A stretch of 64,000 nucleotides of DNA from Saturnia japonica (taxonomy: Eukaryota; Arthropoda; Insecta; Lepidoptera; Saturniidae): assembly GCA_033032175.1 (NCBI GenBank), contig CM065318.1:7874001-7938000 (forward strand), given 5' to 3'. The notes below the pieces were generated by a model. The model worked only from the letters and a program-made list of their open reading frames with translations. It had not been told where the DNA came from and searched no databases. The first letter of the stretch is position 1, and each line of letters begins with the position of its first letter. This document shows positions 1-46,960 of the stretch, one piece after another. The position numbers and the translations under genes were made by a program.

Positions 1-80
1 AAGAAAAACTAAAACCTAAGCGTCATATATTTAGGTATTTGAGTCATAAAATAATGGTATCTGAGAGCATTATATAAAGT

Positions 81-336
81 ACTAGCTGTGACCCACGGTT
101 GCAACCGTATTAAAAGTATATTTTTAGGCAATTTTTTATACTTTGTGTAAAACTATTGACATTTTTATTTAGGAATAAATTATTGTTTAAAATTATAATA
201 TAGTCTATGTTACTCACTGATACTGTAGCTTTATATTGGTGAAAGATTTTTTTTTAAATCGGTCCAGTAGTTTCTGAGTTTATCCATTACAAGCAAAAAA
301 AAACTACTCTTTCCTCTTTATAATATTGTTATAGAT
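81..336 (-). repeat. ACTAGCTGTG-type dispersed element
   Basis: Begins ACTAGCTGTGACCCACGG and ends CTTTATAATATTGTTATAGA, the two ends of a very common lepidopteran non-autonomous repeat. The internal phrase CCAGTAGTTTCTGAGTTTAT is typical. Read on the minus strand it runs TCTATAAC...CTAGT, as expected of a Helitron-type end pair. Lies in intron 7 of membralin. Confidence 0.6.
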
Positions 337-820
337 ATTATGTTACACAAACAAAAAATTAAAAAGTACCCTTTTAAATAAGGCAATCTTTAATATTAAT
401 ATATATTAAAGTACTCGTATGTCTATTTGAATGTTTGTTCTTGGACTTGGAACGACTGGACGAATTCTAATGAAATTTTGTCATACAAGTCGATATGTAC
501 CAACAAATAAAATATAGGGATGTAACAAACCTGACATTTTCAAAATGACAAGTAACTATAATTTATATAGCCACAAAAATAAACAAGTTATGGAGTTATA
601 ATATATACGTAGCCTCAATTATCATTTAACAATTAGTAAATTTAACAAATTTAAATGTGAAATCAAAAAATGTCTTGTAAACAGAATATATACAAGCAAA
701 TGAAAAAAAAATCCTGAACTTAAATTCGTATTGTGTACTAGACAAGTCGTCGTGGACACTCTTTTGTATTTATTTCCATGTAATATTTCACCGTATTATA
801 GAAGACCAAAAGTTCTAATA
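337..820. other. Intron 7 filler, nothing recognised
   Basis: AT-rich, no open frame of note and no repeat ends I recognise. Confidence 0.5.
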
Positions 821-1130
821 TCCTACTAATATAATAAATGTGAAAGTGTGTATGTTTGGATGTTTGTTACTCAATCACGCTAAAACGGCTGAACAGATCT
901 CAATGAAATTTGGCACACAGATAGTCTATGACCTGGAATAATACATAGGGTACTTTTTATCCCGGCAAAAGTTATAGTTTAACCAGTGTCATCCTACAAA
1001 TATAATAAATGGAAAGTTTCTGCTTGTTACTCAATCACGCAAAACCGGCGATTTTTTTGGGTTGTCGCGTTCCGAAATCAGTCTGTGTATATCCAATAAT
1101 ACGCAGACGAAGTCGCGGTTACCAGGTAGT
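821..1130 (+). repeat. Dispersed repeat with duplicated head
   Basis: Starts TCCTACTAATATAATAAATG, runs through TGGAATAATACATAGGGTAC, and near 987 begins again with ATCCTACAAATATAATAAAT before ending in ACGCAGACGAAGTCGCGG. It is the same family as the minus copy at 8588-8865. The repeated head suggests one copy inserted in, or fused to, another. Confidence 0.6.
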
Positions 1131-36170
<35,040 letters not shown>

Positions 36171-37370
36171 TAATTTATAAAAAAATATTTTATACTTAAA
36201 AATATGACCATTAAATAAATGTCAAAGTTAGAGGACAGAAGGTACAAAAGTTGCCAAATTCATATATGTACATTGTGACATGCCATGTTGATATCATTAA
36301 CTTTACTTCATCCAAAAATATACACATTACATATGTTATCTATTTCATAACAAATAACTTGCGAGAAGTTATTAATAAAACAAGCTTAACGATATCCATA
36401 GAAATATGACAATTTATGGACGATAAATTGCTAATAATACGTTCCACAACAGAAGGTTTTTATCACATTTTAGACCAAAGAGTAAAAAGAATAAAACCTA
36501 CGTACTCAAGTGTCAAAAATTTTGAATATTTGTTCAAAATGTTTTAACCATTGTTTTATTCTGATTTGAATAACTCCGCTTAAGTACACAACTAAATATA
36601 AAGCTGATAAAAACACTCTCACTTCACTTTTACAAGTAGACAAACAGCACAAGCAAATTTATTTTATGACATACCTACAGTACCTACAAGCTACATTAGC
36701 AAAAGCTGTCAAACACCAGTGTTGCTAGTGCCCGATTGCGCAAAGATACCAAGGACTGCTCAAAAAGTAACATTCTGATCACAAAAGTAACGCATTTTCA
36801 TAATTATTGTCGAAAACACGCATTTTTATCCTTTTTATTCGATAAATGAGTACTTATCGTACTTCTTCACATAGCTAGATAAGGTTTACAAACTGTACTT
36901 ACTTCAACATATTTCTTTAATGAACAATATTATAACAACTACTAATGTCAGTTAATTTGTTTACATTCAGTACCCATTTATTCACCTAGTTTTATTTACC
37001 ACTGAGCTTAGTCAAGGAAGATCACAATTAACTAAGGAAGAAAAGGTTTACAAACTGCAAACAAACTAGGTGCTTGCAGTGACACTGCATGATTTGTGTC
37101 TATCTATGTGCACCTCCCTTGTTGCCCTTTCCTTATTTCATGAGACCAGAGAGAGAGACCACATAAATTATTACGAAAATACCGAGGCCACCTCGAAAAA
37201 ATGCTGAAATATGCAATAAGACACCTTTTTTCACAAAACCGAAACCCCAAAGAAAATTCTGGTATTTGAATCCTCTTTTCTTAATAACGTTTCTGAAAAC
37301 TAGACATTTTATGTTGACGAATGCGTCAATTGAAATAAAAGCAGAAAAAACGCATACGTATACTGCTTAC
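36171..37370. other. Upstream of membralin, no gene seen
   Basis: AT-rich. Promoter elements for membralin should lie at the left end of this stretch but none stands out. Two AAAAGTAAC words at 36762 and 36783. Confidence 0.45.
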
Positions 37371-37581
37371 TTTTGTGTATGAATTATTTTAGTATCAAGT
37401 GATATTGTTTGTATACGTATAATGATTCTTTTATATACTGAAATTAATACATGAGGTTCTTTCGATAGTTCAGGAATTTCCCAAAAATTTGTAGGTAATT
37501 ATTTATCGAAATATAGGCACCTATATAGAAATATTATTAACAAACAATATTACTTGATACTAAAGTAGTTCATACACAAAA
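37371..37581. repeat. Inverted-repeat element, 42-bp arms
   Basis: Arms 37371-37412 (TTTTGTGTATGAATTATTTT...) and 37540-37581 (...GTTCATACACAAAA) are reverse complements with a few mismatches, sharing the core TTTAGTATCAAGT. The 127-bp centre is non-coding. Could be a small MITE. Confidence 0.7.
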
Positions 37582-37857
37582 AAAAGCCGTTTATGTACCT
37601 AATATACTTATACATTCAACTAAGACTTAAAATCCAGACACTGTTTAATAAAATAGATTATTTATTGTATTGATAGTTTGAGTATTATGCAAGGCCCTCA
37701 TATAAATGTTGTCTGTAACTTACTCATCTATAAATAAAATATAGGGATAGATAGGAAAAGTCCCGTCAAAGTTTTCAGTATATTTTAAACTAGGCCTGAG
37801 TTCCGCTTTACCAAATTGTTTGGTTGATATTTTTTTTGGCAAATTGTTATATTCCAT

Positions 37858-37950
37858 CGCGAAAAGTAACGTGATGTAACATTTTGAGTTGTGTAACACA
37901 TAAGTAACGCGACAGAGTAAAAGTAACGCAAAATGTTAAAAAGTAACGCT
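37858..37950 (+). repeat. Clustered AAGTAACG motif
   Basis: The word AAGTAACG occurs at 37864, 37902, 37921 and 37940 within 90 bases, with two related words at 36762 and 36783. Irregular spacing, so a motif cluster rather than a satellite. Confidence 0.6.
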
Positions 37951-38722
37951 CTGGCAACGATGTCAAACACTGACGTCCAGGCCTCCAGTGTGACCACGTT
38001 TTGACAAGTAATCCTTCCATTTATCTAATAAAATTAGTAAAAAACTTCCAAATCATACCAAACCATACGGTAGAAAATGCTAATATTATTTGGCAACCTA
38101 ATATAAACAACAAAACATTATTTTAAATATGTCAAAACCAAAATGAAATAGGTGCAATAATTAATACTTTATAGAGATAATTTTATATTTATCTTATTAT
38201 TAAGATAATAATTTTATAATATAGTCCAAGAGTGTCATAAAAGATTGATTGCTTAGAAATAAAATTGGCCAAGTGTAAAATCGATTTACACAGTAACGGT
38301 TCCATTACACAATGTATGTATTTACCAAATACAATTTTTTTTTTTAATTACGCTGAGCAACCCTAAAGCTATTTACTTGTGACTCGCTGTCGCTGAAGTT
38401 CCTAGTTGTTATGTATTGTTGGAGAGCTAAAAAAACCTGTTATGTTTTTAAAATAATCTACAAGCCAAGTTCAATTAACAGATTTTTTTTGTTTTGAAGG
38501 CATTTTAGTGGAAAAAATAAAATCGTTTTTCGTCTCGTATTTTTAAATTTGAACCGATAATTGTTGTTTTATTACTGGTAAATAACCAGTGTTTAATCGT
38601 TTTTTATAAATACGAAGAAAAACGAGATTTAAATTGATACTTTAAAATACATTTTTAATCTTGCACTTTTAAGTTATTTTGAAAAAAGCTAAAAAACATG
38701 TAATCTCAAAAATGGTTCACTT

Positions 38723-39010
38723 TTGCATAATGCCTATGGGGGTTCAAATTATCACAAATGTCACTATCACCTCCTTACGGGAATACGTGGAATTACCAAT
38801 AACCCTGTATATTCATGTAATTTTGTAACGGAATTCATTAAAAAATATAAGGATTTACCTAGTTTGTGGTTTATGGGTAAAGGTTACTCAAGAAAAGGTA
38901 TGAAAAGGCGAAGTTATGAGATTTTAGTCGAAAAATTGAAGGTTGAGCCAAATGTTACCGGGAGTGTTATAAATGAAATTAAAAACGTTTCATATCACGA
39001 ATGGCTATAG
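38723..39010 (+). pseudogene. MADF-like domain fragment, 95 codons
   Basis: The C-terminal two thirds resembles the N-terminal half of a MADF (Myb/SANT-like) DNA-binding domain: FVTEFIKKYKDLPSLWFMGK, GYSRKGMKRRSYEILVEKLK, VTGSVINEIKNV. The family pattern is a helix with F(I/L)..Y...P.LW, then a basic ...Y.....R..AY..L, then a helix with V...I..L. The usual following helix is missing because a stop comes at 39008-39010. No neighbouring BESS domain or exon was found. Most likely a fragment of a transposon-linked or duplicated MADF gene. Confidence 0.45.
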
Positions 39011-39964
39011 AAAATAATCCTACACCTTCAATAAGCTATTACAGCAGAATATCTCGATTTTTATAGCATTCGTTTCTTCATCTACCATCTTCTATTTTTG
39101 TTTTCGAATTATTATTAATTGTTTCTGACGACAATAATTTTTGGTAATTGACTGGATACACGTCTTTTAAGCGTATCTTCATATTATTTTTCTAGTCTTC
39201 AAACACAGCTAGGTATTATAATTATATTGGCTCCCTTCTTAGTTCTTAAAACTGTTGGGAGTTTTTGTTACAACCCAAAATGTTGCTAATTATTATATAA
39301 AATTACATTATATCCACATAACTTGTGCGTAATAGTAAACTATATCACGCAAAATGCCACAAAGCTATTAGAAAATGTGGTCAAATAAATGTCAAAGTTT
39401 ATACATTTAAAATGAAAACCAGAAACATTTTGCACTGTTGATTTTTGTTGATGGCTTTATAGTCTTTGTTGTTTTTGTGACAGTAGACCTTCAATCACTC
39501 TTCTTCCTAACTTGGCAATTAGTCTTCATTATTGAAGACCATTACTGACATTATCAAGATAATATAGAGTGTCCTGTTTTAGAATGATCTCAGTATCCCA
39601 ACAAAACAGTGGTTCCCTTGTTAGAACTTCCTTGCGAATTTTTGCGACACCTCGAAATGTTATGCTTCCAGTTTACTTCACTTCACTTATACTCAATAAA
39701 TCACGCAAAACACCACCAATATTACATAATACATAATTACAGTTAATGAATTAAAAATTAAAAACCACGAGTTGTCATTTCAAGATCCCGACAAAAGCTG
39801 CAATCGCCCTTAAATATCACCCATAAATAACGAAATTTATAATTAAATAATGAGTTGTTTATTATATTTATTATTGTATGTTTAATTGTGTTCAAATGGT
39901 GTGATATCAATAGAATGTTTTGAAAGTTGAAACATGTTGGATCAATAACACACACTAAATACAC
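39011..39964. other. Gene-free stretch
   Basis: AT-rich; no feature recognised. Confidence 0.45.
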
Positions 39965-40560
39965 GTAACGAAAACTATATTATTGATAGATATATTGTTG
40001 GAGGCTTAGACCTAAGACAGGTTCATGAAATGCGCGATTTAGGCATTATTATTGACAGTAATTTAACTTTTAAATCTCATTTAATAAATCCACTCAAATG
40101 CTTGGTTTTTTATAAATAAATAGCAAAAACTTTCGCTATCCATGGACAAAAATTCATTTAAATAATTCATTAGTTCGTAGCTACCTCGAGTTTACAAGTT
40201 TTGTGTGGAATCCACACTATCGCTGCCATTCCCAACGTATTGGGGGAATACAAAGACCTTTTAGTAGATATCTAGAATTTGGAGACTCAGGAATTTCTCA
40301 CAGAGAACACGTATGATAACCGGGTCTCATATTTTAAAATGTTAAAACTCTTGAGATATACTTCAATTACATGATGTTGCATTTCTACATATAATAATCG
40401 ATGGCCGTGTTGATTGTCCCACTATTCTAGCATAAGTACACTTTAATGTTCCTTATAATTATTCTAGAAAGAGAATTAGTAAATCTCATAACCGCTCTCT
40501 AAAACCAATATCGGCAATATCTCGGATATAACTCACATTTCGGCAGAATGTGAAGAACAT
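39965..40560 (+). pseudogene. Decayed CR1-like LINE, end of reverse transcriptase
   Basis: Three-frame reading recovers VHEMRDLGIIIDSNLTFKSH, VRSYLEFTSFVWNPHYRCHS, QRIGGIQRPFSRYLEF, VSYFKMLKLL and IDGRVDCPTILA, in the order found after the palm domain of LINE ORF2. Several frameshifts and stops. The equivalent part of the 26-30 kb LINE reads RVTCVRDLGV...CAYVRSILEFASQI, so the two are related but not the same family. Confidence 0.85.
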
Positions 40561-40837
40561 ACAATGAATTTAATGGATGAATAGAAAATTCATATTATTA
40601 TATTTCTTTAAATATTTTCTAGTACATATATATTATATCGTACATTATATATAATTTTTATTTTTATTTCATATCAGATACTTAATGTACAATATTTGAT
40701 ATTCAGAATCAGTGGTATTTATTTTATTATTTCCATTATAATTGAAAAATACTCGTCCATTCAATACATTATTTTAATGTTACATTGTTAACTACTTTTG
40801 ATTTGTGTTATTTATATTAATACTAAGTTAAATTATT

Positions 40838-40963
40838 GTTGTTACACTAACACCCGAACCCGAAACAGATATTTAAAATCATCAATACCTGTCACAGCCG
40901 GGAATCGAACCCGACTCTCCCGCTTCGAAGGAGACTCGCTACCTCTAAGCCAATGAGGCGACC
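40838..40963 (-). mobile_element. tRNA-derived SINE
   Basis: On the minus strand the head GTCGCCTCATTGGCTTAGAG carries a Pol III A box (TGGCTTAGAGG, 40952-40942) and B box (GGTTCGATTCC, 40911-40901), 31 bases apart. Stems fold only partly like a tRNA and the body continues into unrelated sequence (CAGGTATTGATGATTTTAAA), so this is a retroposon and not a tRNA gene. Confidence 0.78.
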
Positions 40964-43185
40964 TTAGGAGATAGACATAATTATGCCATCGCAGACTTTT
41001 GTGTAGGTTTCTTGAAAAAGTACTATTCTTTAGTACTTTATTTTAATGTACCTATCTCTTAAGGTTTAGTCAGCATAAGCCATGTAAACAGCCGAAAATC
41101 GATTTATTAACGACTTGATTACAACACATTGAATTATCTCTACCATTGAAAAACTTAATTGGAATGTATTGTTATTCAAAATTCTGTAAATGACAGTGAA
41201 AACCGTATAAATATCTGTTGCGTGGTTTAGAAGAAGTAAGCGAACAAACAGACAGACGCGGATAGCGACTTTCTTTTATACTACATATGTATTGATGATG
41301 ATAAACATTGTAAGATATTGGCATAGGTACATACAAAATTAATTGTTTTCAATATTGTTAATTATAAGTTGATTACCCTTGTCGACAACACCGCACGGGA
41401 AGGTTTCTAATTCGAGTACAGAGCTATGTATCTACAGCTTAACAATACGCTATAGAATTCTACTTTCAACATCTGCTTTAAGGATAGGTAATAAATAGTT
41501 CGGTACAATTCACATAAAGAAGCTGTTATATAATTTCACGGACCATTTGTGCCACAAAGCCTCGGATTTATTACCTACACGCAGTGAATATGAAAGGCGT
41601 AGCAATACAAATGTACATCATGGAAACAACAACCCGTGGAGTTTCAACAAAAGCGAACTCGTTCTGTGTCTGAATTATCCGTGAGATTTGTTGGGAGGTA
41701 TTTTATTATTCCAAGTTCAATGGATTTTTTAGTATAAACGTCAACCACCAGAGCACGAAAAACGAAGGTAAAAATTTTTGAGACGTCGATCACTTGTTCT
41801 TATGCTATTTAGTATTTTAAAGCATTCACACATAAGTAATATGTGAATCTTGCTGTAGATATAAAATAGTTTTAATGTAGAAAAAATATACTTTATTTTT
41901 TAACTCTTGCTTAACAATAACAATATCAATAACAATAAATTCAGTTTAGAAACTTCGTGCATACCTACCTCGTAAGAGAGTATAATATTGTTCTGTGATA
42001 CCTACACATTACATAGAAAGAATTCTAGCATAAGTTGAGTGTTATTTATTTTTAATTTTAATAAAGATTAGTGACGTAAAATATAGTTATTATTGTATAC
42101 TGTATAACAAAAGTAATAAATAGATAAATATGACTAGACTTACTTAGTTTAAGGAAGGTTCATTAGAATTTTACGCGAAATTATCCAAAACAGACATTAA
42201 CGGCATAACTTAGAGAGAATTTTAATTATTTTTGATTAATTAAACTTTATTTTTTAACTCAAATCAACTTCATTGCCAAGCCATTCACACAAGCAAATTT
42301 AAAAATGTTTGCATTATATAGTTTTTACTCATACCTTTACAATAACATTCAAACATTATCTAATCATTGGGCATAACGTCAAGTAATGATTACTTTTAAT
42401 TTTCTTACAACTATCATTTTTATTTCCACACTAGAACTATTGTTGTACATCAACCTTTGTTATTACGAGCCGAAACGAACGGAGATAGATAAAACCGAGA
42501 TAACTAGAAGTTAACTTAAATTACGGTCCGCTCGTGTTATAAATATTCAAAGAGTCGTTTGGAGCAGGGGCTTTGGAAAAAAATGACGTCTCAATTATCG
42601 GGCCTGCCAGAAACGGACGGGTCTATGCGTACAACTTTTAATTTATTTTCATTCTTACGATTTATTCTTGACATTGGGTTTGTTTAAAACTTATATTTTC
42701 AAGTAATTAAACATTTCCTACTTTAAAAAACTTATTATGTATTATCAGTTTATCACTATTGAGTAAGGGATACTACAATGAAATACACCTTCATACTGTA
42801 ATTATGATACATGATTGTTATTTATTATAATTCCAAGAGCACCCTTCTATTAGCTTTTATCATGAAATTAAAGGTACAGGGTAGGGTTGCCAACCGTCAC
42901 AGGTTTCTCCGGATTTGTCCTAGTTTGAAAGGGATCCGAGGATAAAACTCGAATATTTTTACACAAGTGAAAAGGGCAAAGAAATAAATAAATTGTAAAA
43001 ATATTTAGACTAACTTAATTAGGTGACGTAATTTTTTTATTTATAAATGTAAAATATATTTATAAGATTTCAATTTTATGTAGCATTACTTAGCATACGA
43101 CATCATTTTTTTTAAATTAATTTGATTATTTAAAAAAAAGCATTCCTAATTATTTTTAAACTGAAGTGTAGTTATTTTATAACTA
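40964..43185. other. Gene-free stretch
   Basis: AT-rich. A decayed relative of the 31-kb dispersed element lies at 41040-41290 (with AAACAGACAGACGCGG). Another common phrase, AGGGTTGCCAACCGTCACAG, is at 42884-42903. No gene. Confidence 0.45.
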
Positions 43186-43260
43186 GCTGTGCCCGCTACT
43201 TTGTCCTCGTGGTATATTTCATGTATGAAAAACTGCAACTAAATAAAAACCTCCCCTCAC
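43186..43260 (+). repeat. ACTAGCTGTGCCCGC terminus
   Basis: TAACTAGCTGTGCCCGCTAC then TTCATGTATGAAAAACTGCA: the end of a common dispersed element; the rest has decayed. Confidence 0.5.
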
Positions 43261-43570
43261 CTCAATCTCATCTTAAAGTATTTGGCCGGTATAAGCTTTG
43301 AGAATACCCAAATAAGATCGTTTTAAATGTTAACCGTCATTTACGAAAAGCTAATTTTATTTAATAACTTTATATCTATAAACCTTAAAATATGTATGTT
43401 TAGTGTAATTTAAAAAAGTATTGGTAGCACAAACCCCAAAGAACGACATCAATCGTAGAAAATTTTGATCAAATAGATATTGTTAATTATTTTAAACATT
43501 TAAAAATACCATTAAAATTTATCTAAAATATATAATAACAATAATAAAAGTCCAGCCTAAATTATTAATT

Positions 43571-43836
43571 TACATACATACATACCATCACGCCCGTATT
43601 CCCCGAAGGGTTAGGCAGAGGTGTACTAATGTACACCCACAGTTCGCCGAGTATGTTTTTAGGTCCCATGTAATAGGGGGCTATCCTATTGCCATTAATC
43701 GGGAACGAGACCAAACTCCGAGCTGCTACTGAGAATTTCATAGGAAAACCCCAATAACACTTTACTCGACCTGGGATTCGAACCTAGGACCTCGCCTCAT
43801 AGCAGTCGCGCTTACGACCACTAGGCTAACGAGGCA
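43571..43836 (-). mobile_element. tRNA-derived SINE with TATG tail, near full length
   Basis: Minus strand: TGCCTCGTTAGCCTAGTGGT head, A box TAGCCTAGTGG (43828-43818), B box GGTTCGAATCC (43784-43774), a 190-base body (CTCGGAGTTTGGTCTCGTTC, CCTAACCCTTCGGGGAATAC) and a tail GGTATGTATGTATGTA. The tail and last bases resemble LINE 3' ends in Lepidoptera, as expected for a SINE mobilised by a partner LINE. Boxes look intact. Confidence 0.85.
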
Positions 43837-46800
43837 GTTATTAAGTGCTTACAGAAAATATACTTAAGTGTGACAATAAATAATAAAACAATTTCATGAT
43901 AATTTAAACCAAGCCGTACAGCACCATCAATTAATACTTCTGGAAAATAATAAAATACGTTTCGAATTTTTTAAGATTTTTTGAAAATTATGTAAAGATA
44001 AAATAATTTCGATTAACTTCGTATCTTTTCATATTGTTTCACTAAATATTTAAAATATATATACACTCATTCTTTTTTATATCCGCTTATCTAGAAGCAA
44101 ACACAGCGACGACCAATGTTCGCGCAATATTAAAAAAATATACATAAATTTATGCATTCTATACGTATACATAGTTAATTAACATATAAGTAATATGGTT
44201 CTGTTTCACCTGAGATTTCTTTATAAAAAGTTGTATTATTATCAAATATTTACGTCTGCTAGTGCATGTTGTGATTGCCATAAAAAGCCTAGTGCATTTT
44301 ATCCTTTTAACTGATTTTTTTTTATATTTTTTGTTTTGTAATTGTGTTTAGTGCACTGACCACTGGTGATTCAAATAAATAAATACATTCCTTTTACTAA
44401 CAGTTGTTTCAGCAATATTTCTAAAACAAAAATTATAAGTTGTATTAAGTGTCATATAAAATACTATAACGAGAAATAATACCTTTGGTAAATTATTTAG
44501 CCTTGAAATAAATAAAAATCTTTTTACTAAATCTCTGATATAGTAGTCGCTCAAGGCAATACGACACGGCACACGTGACACAGCACTTTTCCCTCTTCTC
44601 GGAATACAGCGTTTTATATCACCTTATGAATATTTTATTAGGTACTTCCAAAATCAAATGACAGATAAATTATAAAATCAAATGTTACAAATTTATTTAT
44701 TATTTAATTTTTAAATGTAAAATGTCAAAACTGTTAAAATAAATTGAATTTATCTGTAGTATTTTATTTGAAAATTTATGTTGGTAGGTATACCTATATT
44801 GTATATATATGAGATTGATAAACTCTATACTGTTTGACTGATCACCATGAAAGGTCGATTTAAGTGTTTTTTCGTGGAGAAGGTTTTTATGCTATATCTG
44901 AATGCGATTAGTGGCGCTGTGGTCAAAGAGCACAACACCATAATGTCTTAATTTTCATCTTTCTCTATTCAATATATTCATAACAATTGGAAAAATAAAG
45001 GACAAAATTATTTCAAATGCTTTTAGAAATTGCTGCTTTGAGGAAGGAGCTAAAACATAGATTAAACAGTATTAATATGCTTTATTTTATGATGGTAAAA
45101 TAGTAAAATTACAAATATAGGTATAGGTCACTGACTTTTTCAATATTAAGATTATATATATTTATACTGTATACTTAACTAGTTAAGTACAGCGTGGTTA
45201 AAGATTTCGTAATAAGTACCCAAAAAAAAAGTCATTCGACTTTGACTGTCTCGCTTCCCCGATATTTTATGCTGATAAGAAACTATTTAATGATTAATCA
45301 CTTGACGAATAGGTTCTCGAGTTTATAAAACCAATTTGTATCTTTATTTTAGAAACGGACAAGATTGGAATCTTAATCTTTTTACCTATCAGTTTTATTG
45401 TTTGACGTGATCAATGTTCTCTTTTATTTTGTTTTGTCGCTATCTATGATTTTTATATCAGACTAGATGTGCCCCGTGGTTTCAATCACGCTAAATATGG
45501 ATTATATATATATGCCTATTTCATACATATGTATATAATATGATAACTACTTACTATTTACAGATAGCCAGATTGGTTGTCGTTTATGGTCACTGTTCCA
45601 CTTCTAAGGAGCGTAGTGTAATGTTACATAACCTATAACCTTTTGGGGTAAATAAGCAAAAAAATACAAAAAGAATTTTTAATATTTGGCGGGTAGTACT
45701 AGAGATAAGCGCGTTGAAATACAGACACAAAAAAAAACAATATTTTGAACTTTCATTAATGTACATTACAAACTTGTACGTTGTTCGCTAATTATAAGTA
45801 AAATAGATAATTCAAGTTAATAGGAAAAGATATGTGAAATCACTTTAGAGCCTGTAGTTAGTAGGTATATATAGCACCCATTATAAAAGTTATTTCATTT
45901 CTACACCCATAAAATGAATACATTATACACCGCTTGTGGTTTTCCTTATGTTGTTCGAATACTTTTTTTTATGTACCCATAATTGTAACATTTTTAACAA
46001 TGTCAATCGTTGCTATTGATAGTGTGTTGGATGCATGAGCGCTGGCAGCAGTGTGCAAGAGGATACATTTGCACCCCTTTGACGGAAAAGAAAATACAGA
46101 ACAATGCATGTATAGTTATCTATAAATTGTACTTTATTAGTTAATAGTACAGAGTGTAATCCTGGCGGCGCTCACGGTTAGATGTAAGACTTGTTGAATA
46201 ACATTTGAAGCACTTAATTTAACTGCATATCTTCACGACACATCCTGTTGAACAACGAACGAGGAAAATAATACAGCAGGGTGGTAGAACCAGGGTCAAG
46301 CCGTGCTGGAGGTTTATGAGGTATATATCACCGAGATGGCAACCTACTAGGGGTGGCAAAATTACAAAAAGGAAGGAAGTTGGATCATGTCAATAACGAG
46401 TTGAAAATGCTATTACTAAAGTTATGTCTTTGTTTATTATCTATTGTGTTGAAGTAGACTAGTGTTGAAGTAGACTAGGTTTTTTATAACTTTTTAAGTA
46501 AAAGCTACAAACATTAACTAAGTACCTACATTTTAGTTACATTTCAAATGTTTCTGACTTTTATCAGGTATTAGTTTTAAATGAGAAAGCTTATAATGTA
46601 TCAAGGAGAAAAATAATTAACATTAGCTACGCCATAGTTGACGTATTATATCTTGCACCCGGGCGGTAGATACCATGGTCTGGGCTCTGGGTAGGTCAGT
46701 TCTATCGAACCGAATGGCGGATCGTATGTTGAAGCTAGCCAGTTTATATTCAGGTTTATGTTTCTTATAGGCTAATAATGGTTACTATCCACAGAACTTC

Positions 46801-46877
46801 ATATCTCAGCGTCACCGCTCATTTTACTAAGCTAAAGCATTTAAAGGCGTAAATATACACTTTAGTTTGCTTACTGG
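43837..46877. other. Gene-free stretch
   Basis: AT-rich. A repeat terminus-like CTAGATGTGCCCCGTGGTTT is at 45465. A slightly GC-richer piece at 46020-46370 has no recognisable gene. Confidence 0.45.
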
Positions 46878-46960
46878 ATGCAGAACGCCGGAGATCAGAT
46901 GCGATCACGAACTTTGGGACAGGCCTATTCTCAGCAGTGGACTTCTAAAGGCTGATGATA
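46878..46960 (+). mobile_element. RTE-like LINE 3' stub
   Basis: Encodes RTLGQAYSQQWTSKG followed by stop codons TGA TGA, the same C-terminus and tail layout as the stub at 19862-19982, but in the other orientation and more eroded. Confidence 0.65.

Noticed and set aside
40838..40963. Functional tRNA gene
   Set aside because: A and B boxes are present but the acceptor stem does not close and the sequence continues as a SINE body, so it was called a SINE. The same applies to 43571-43836.
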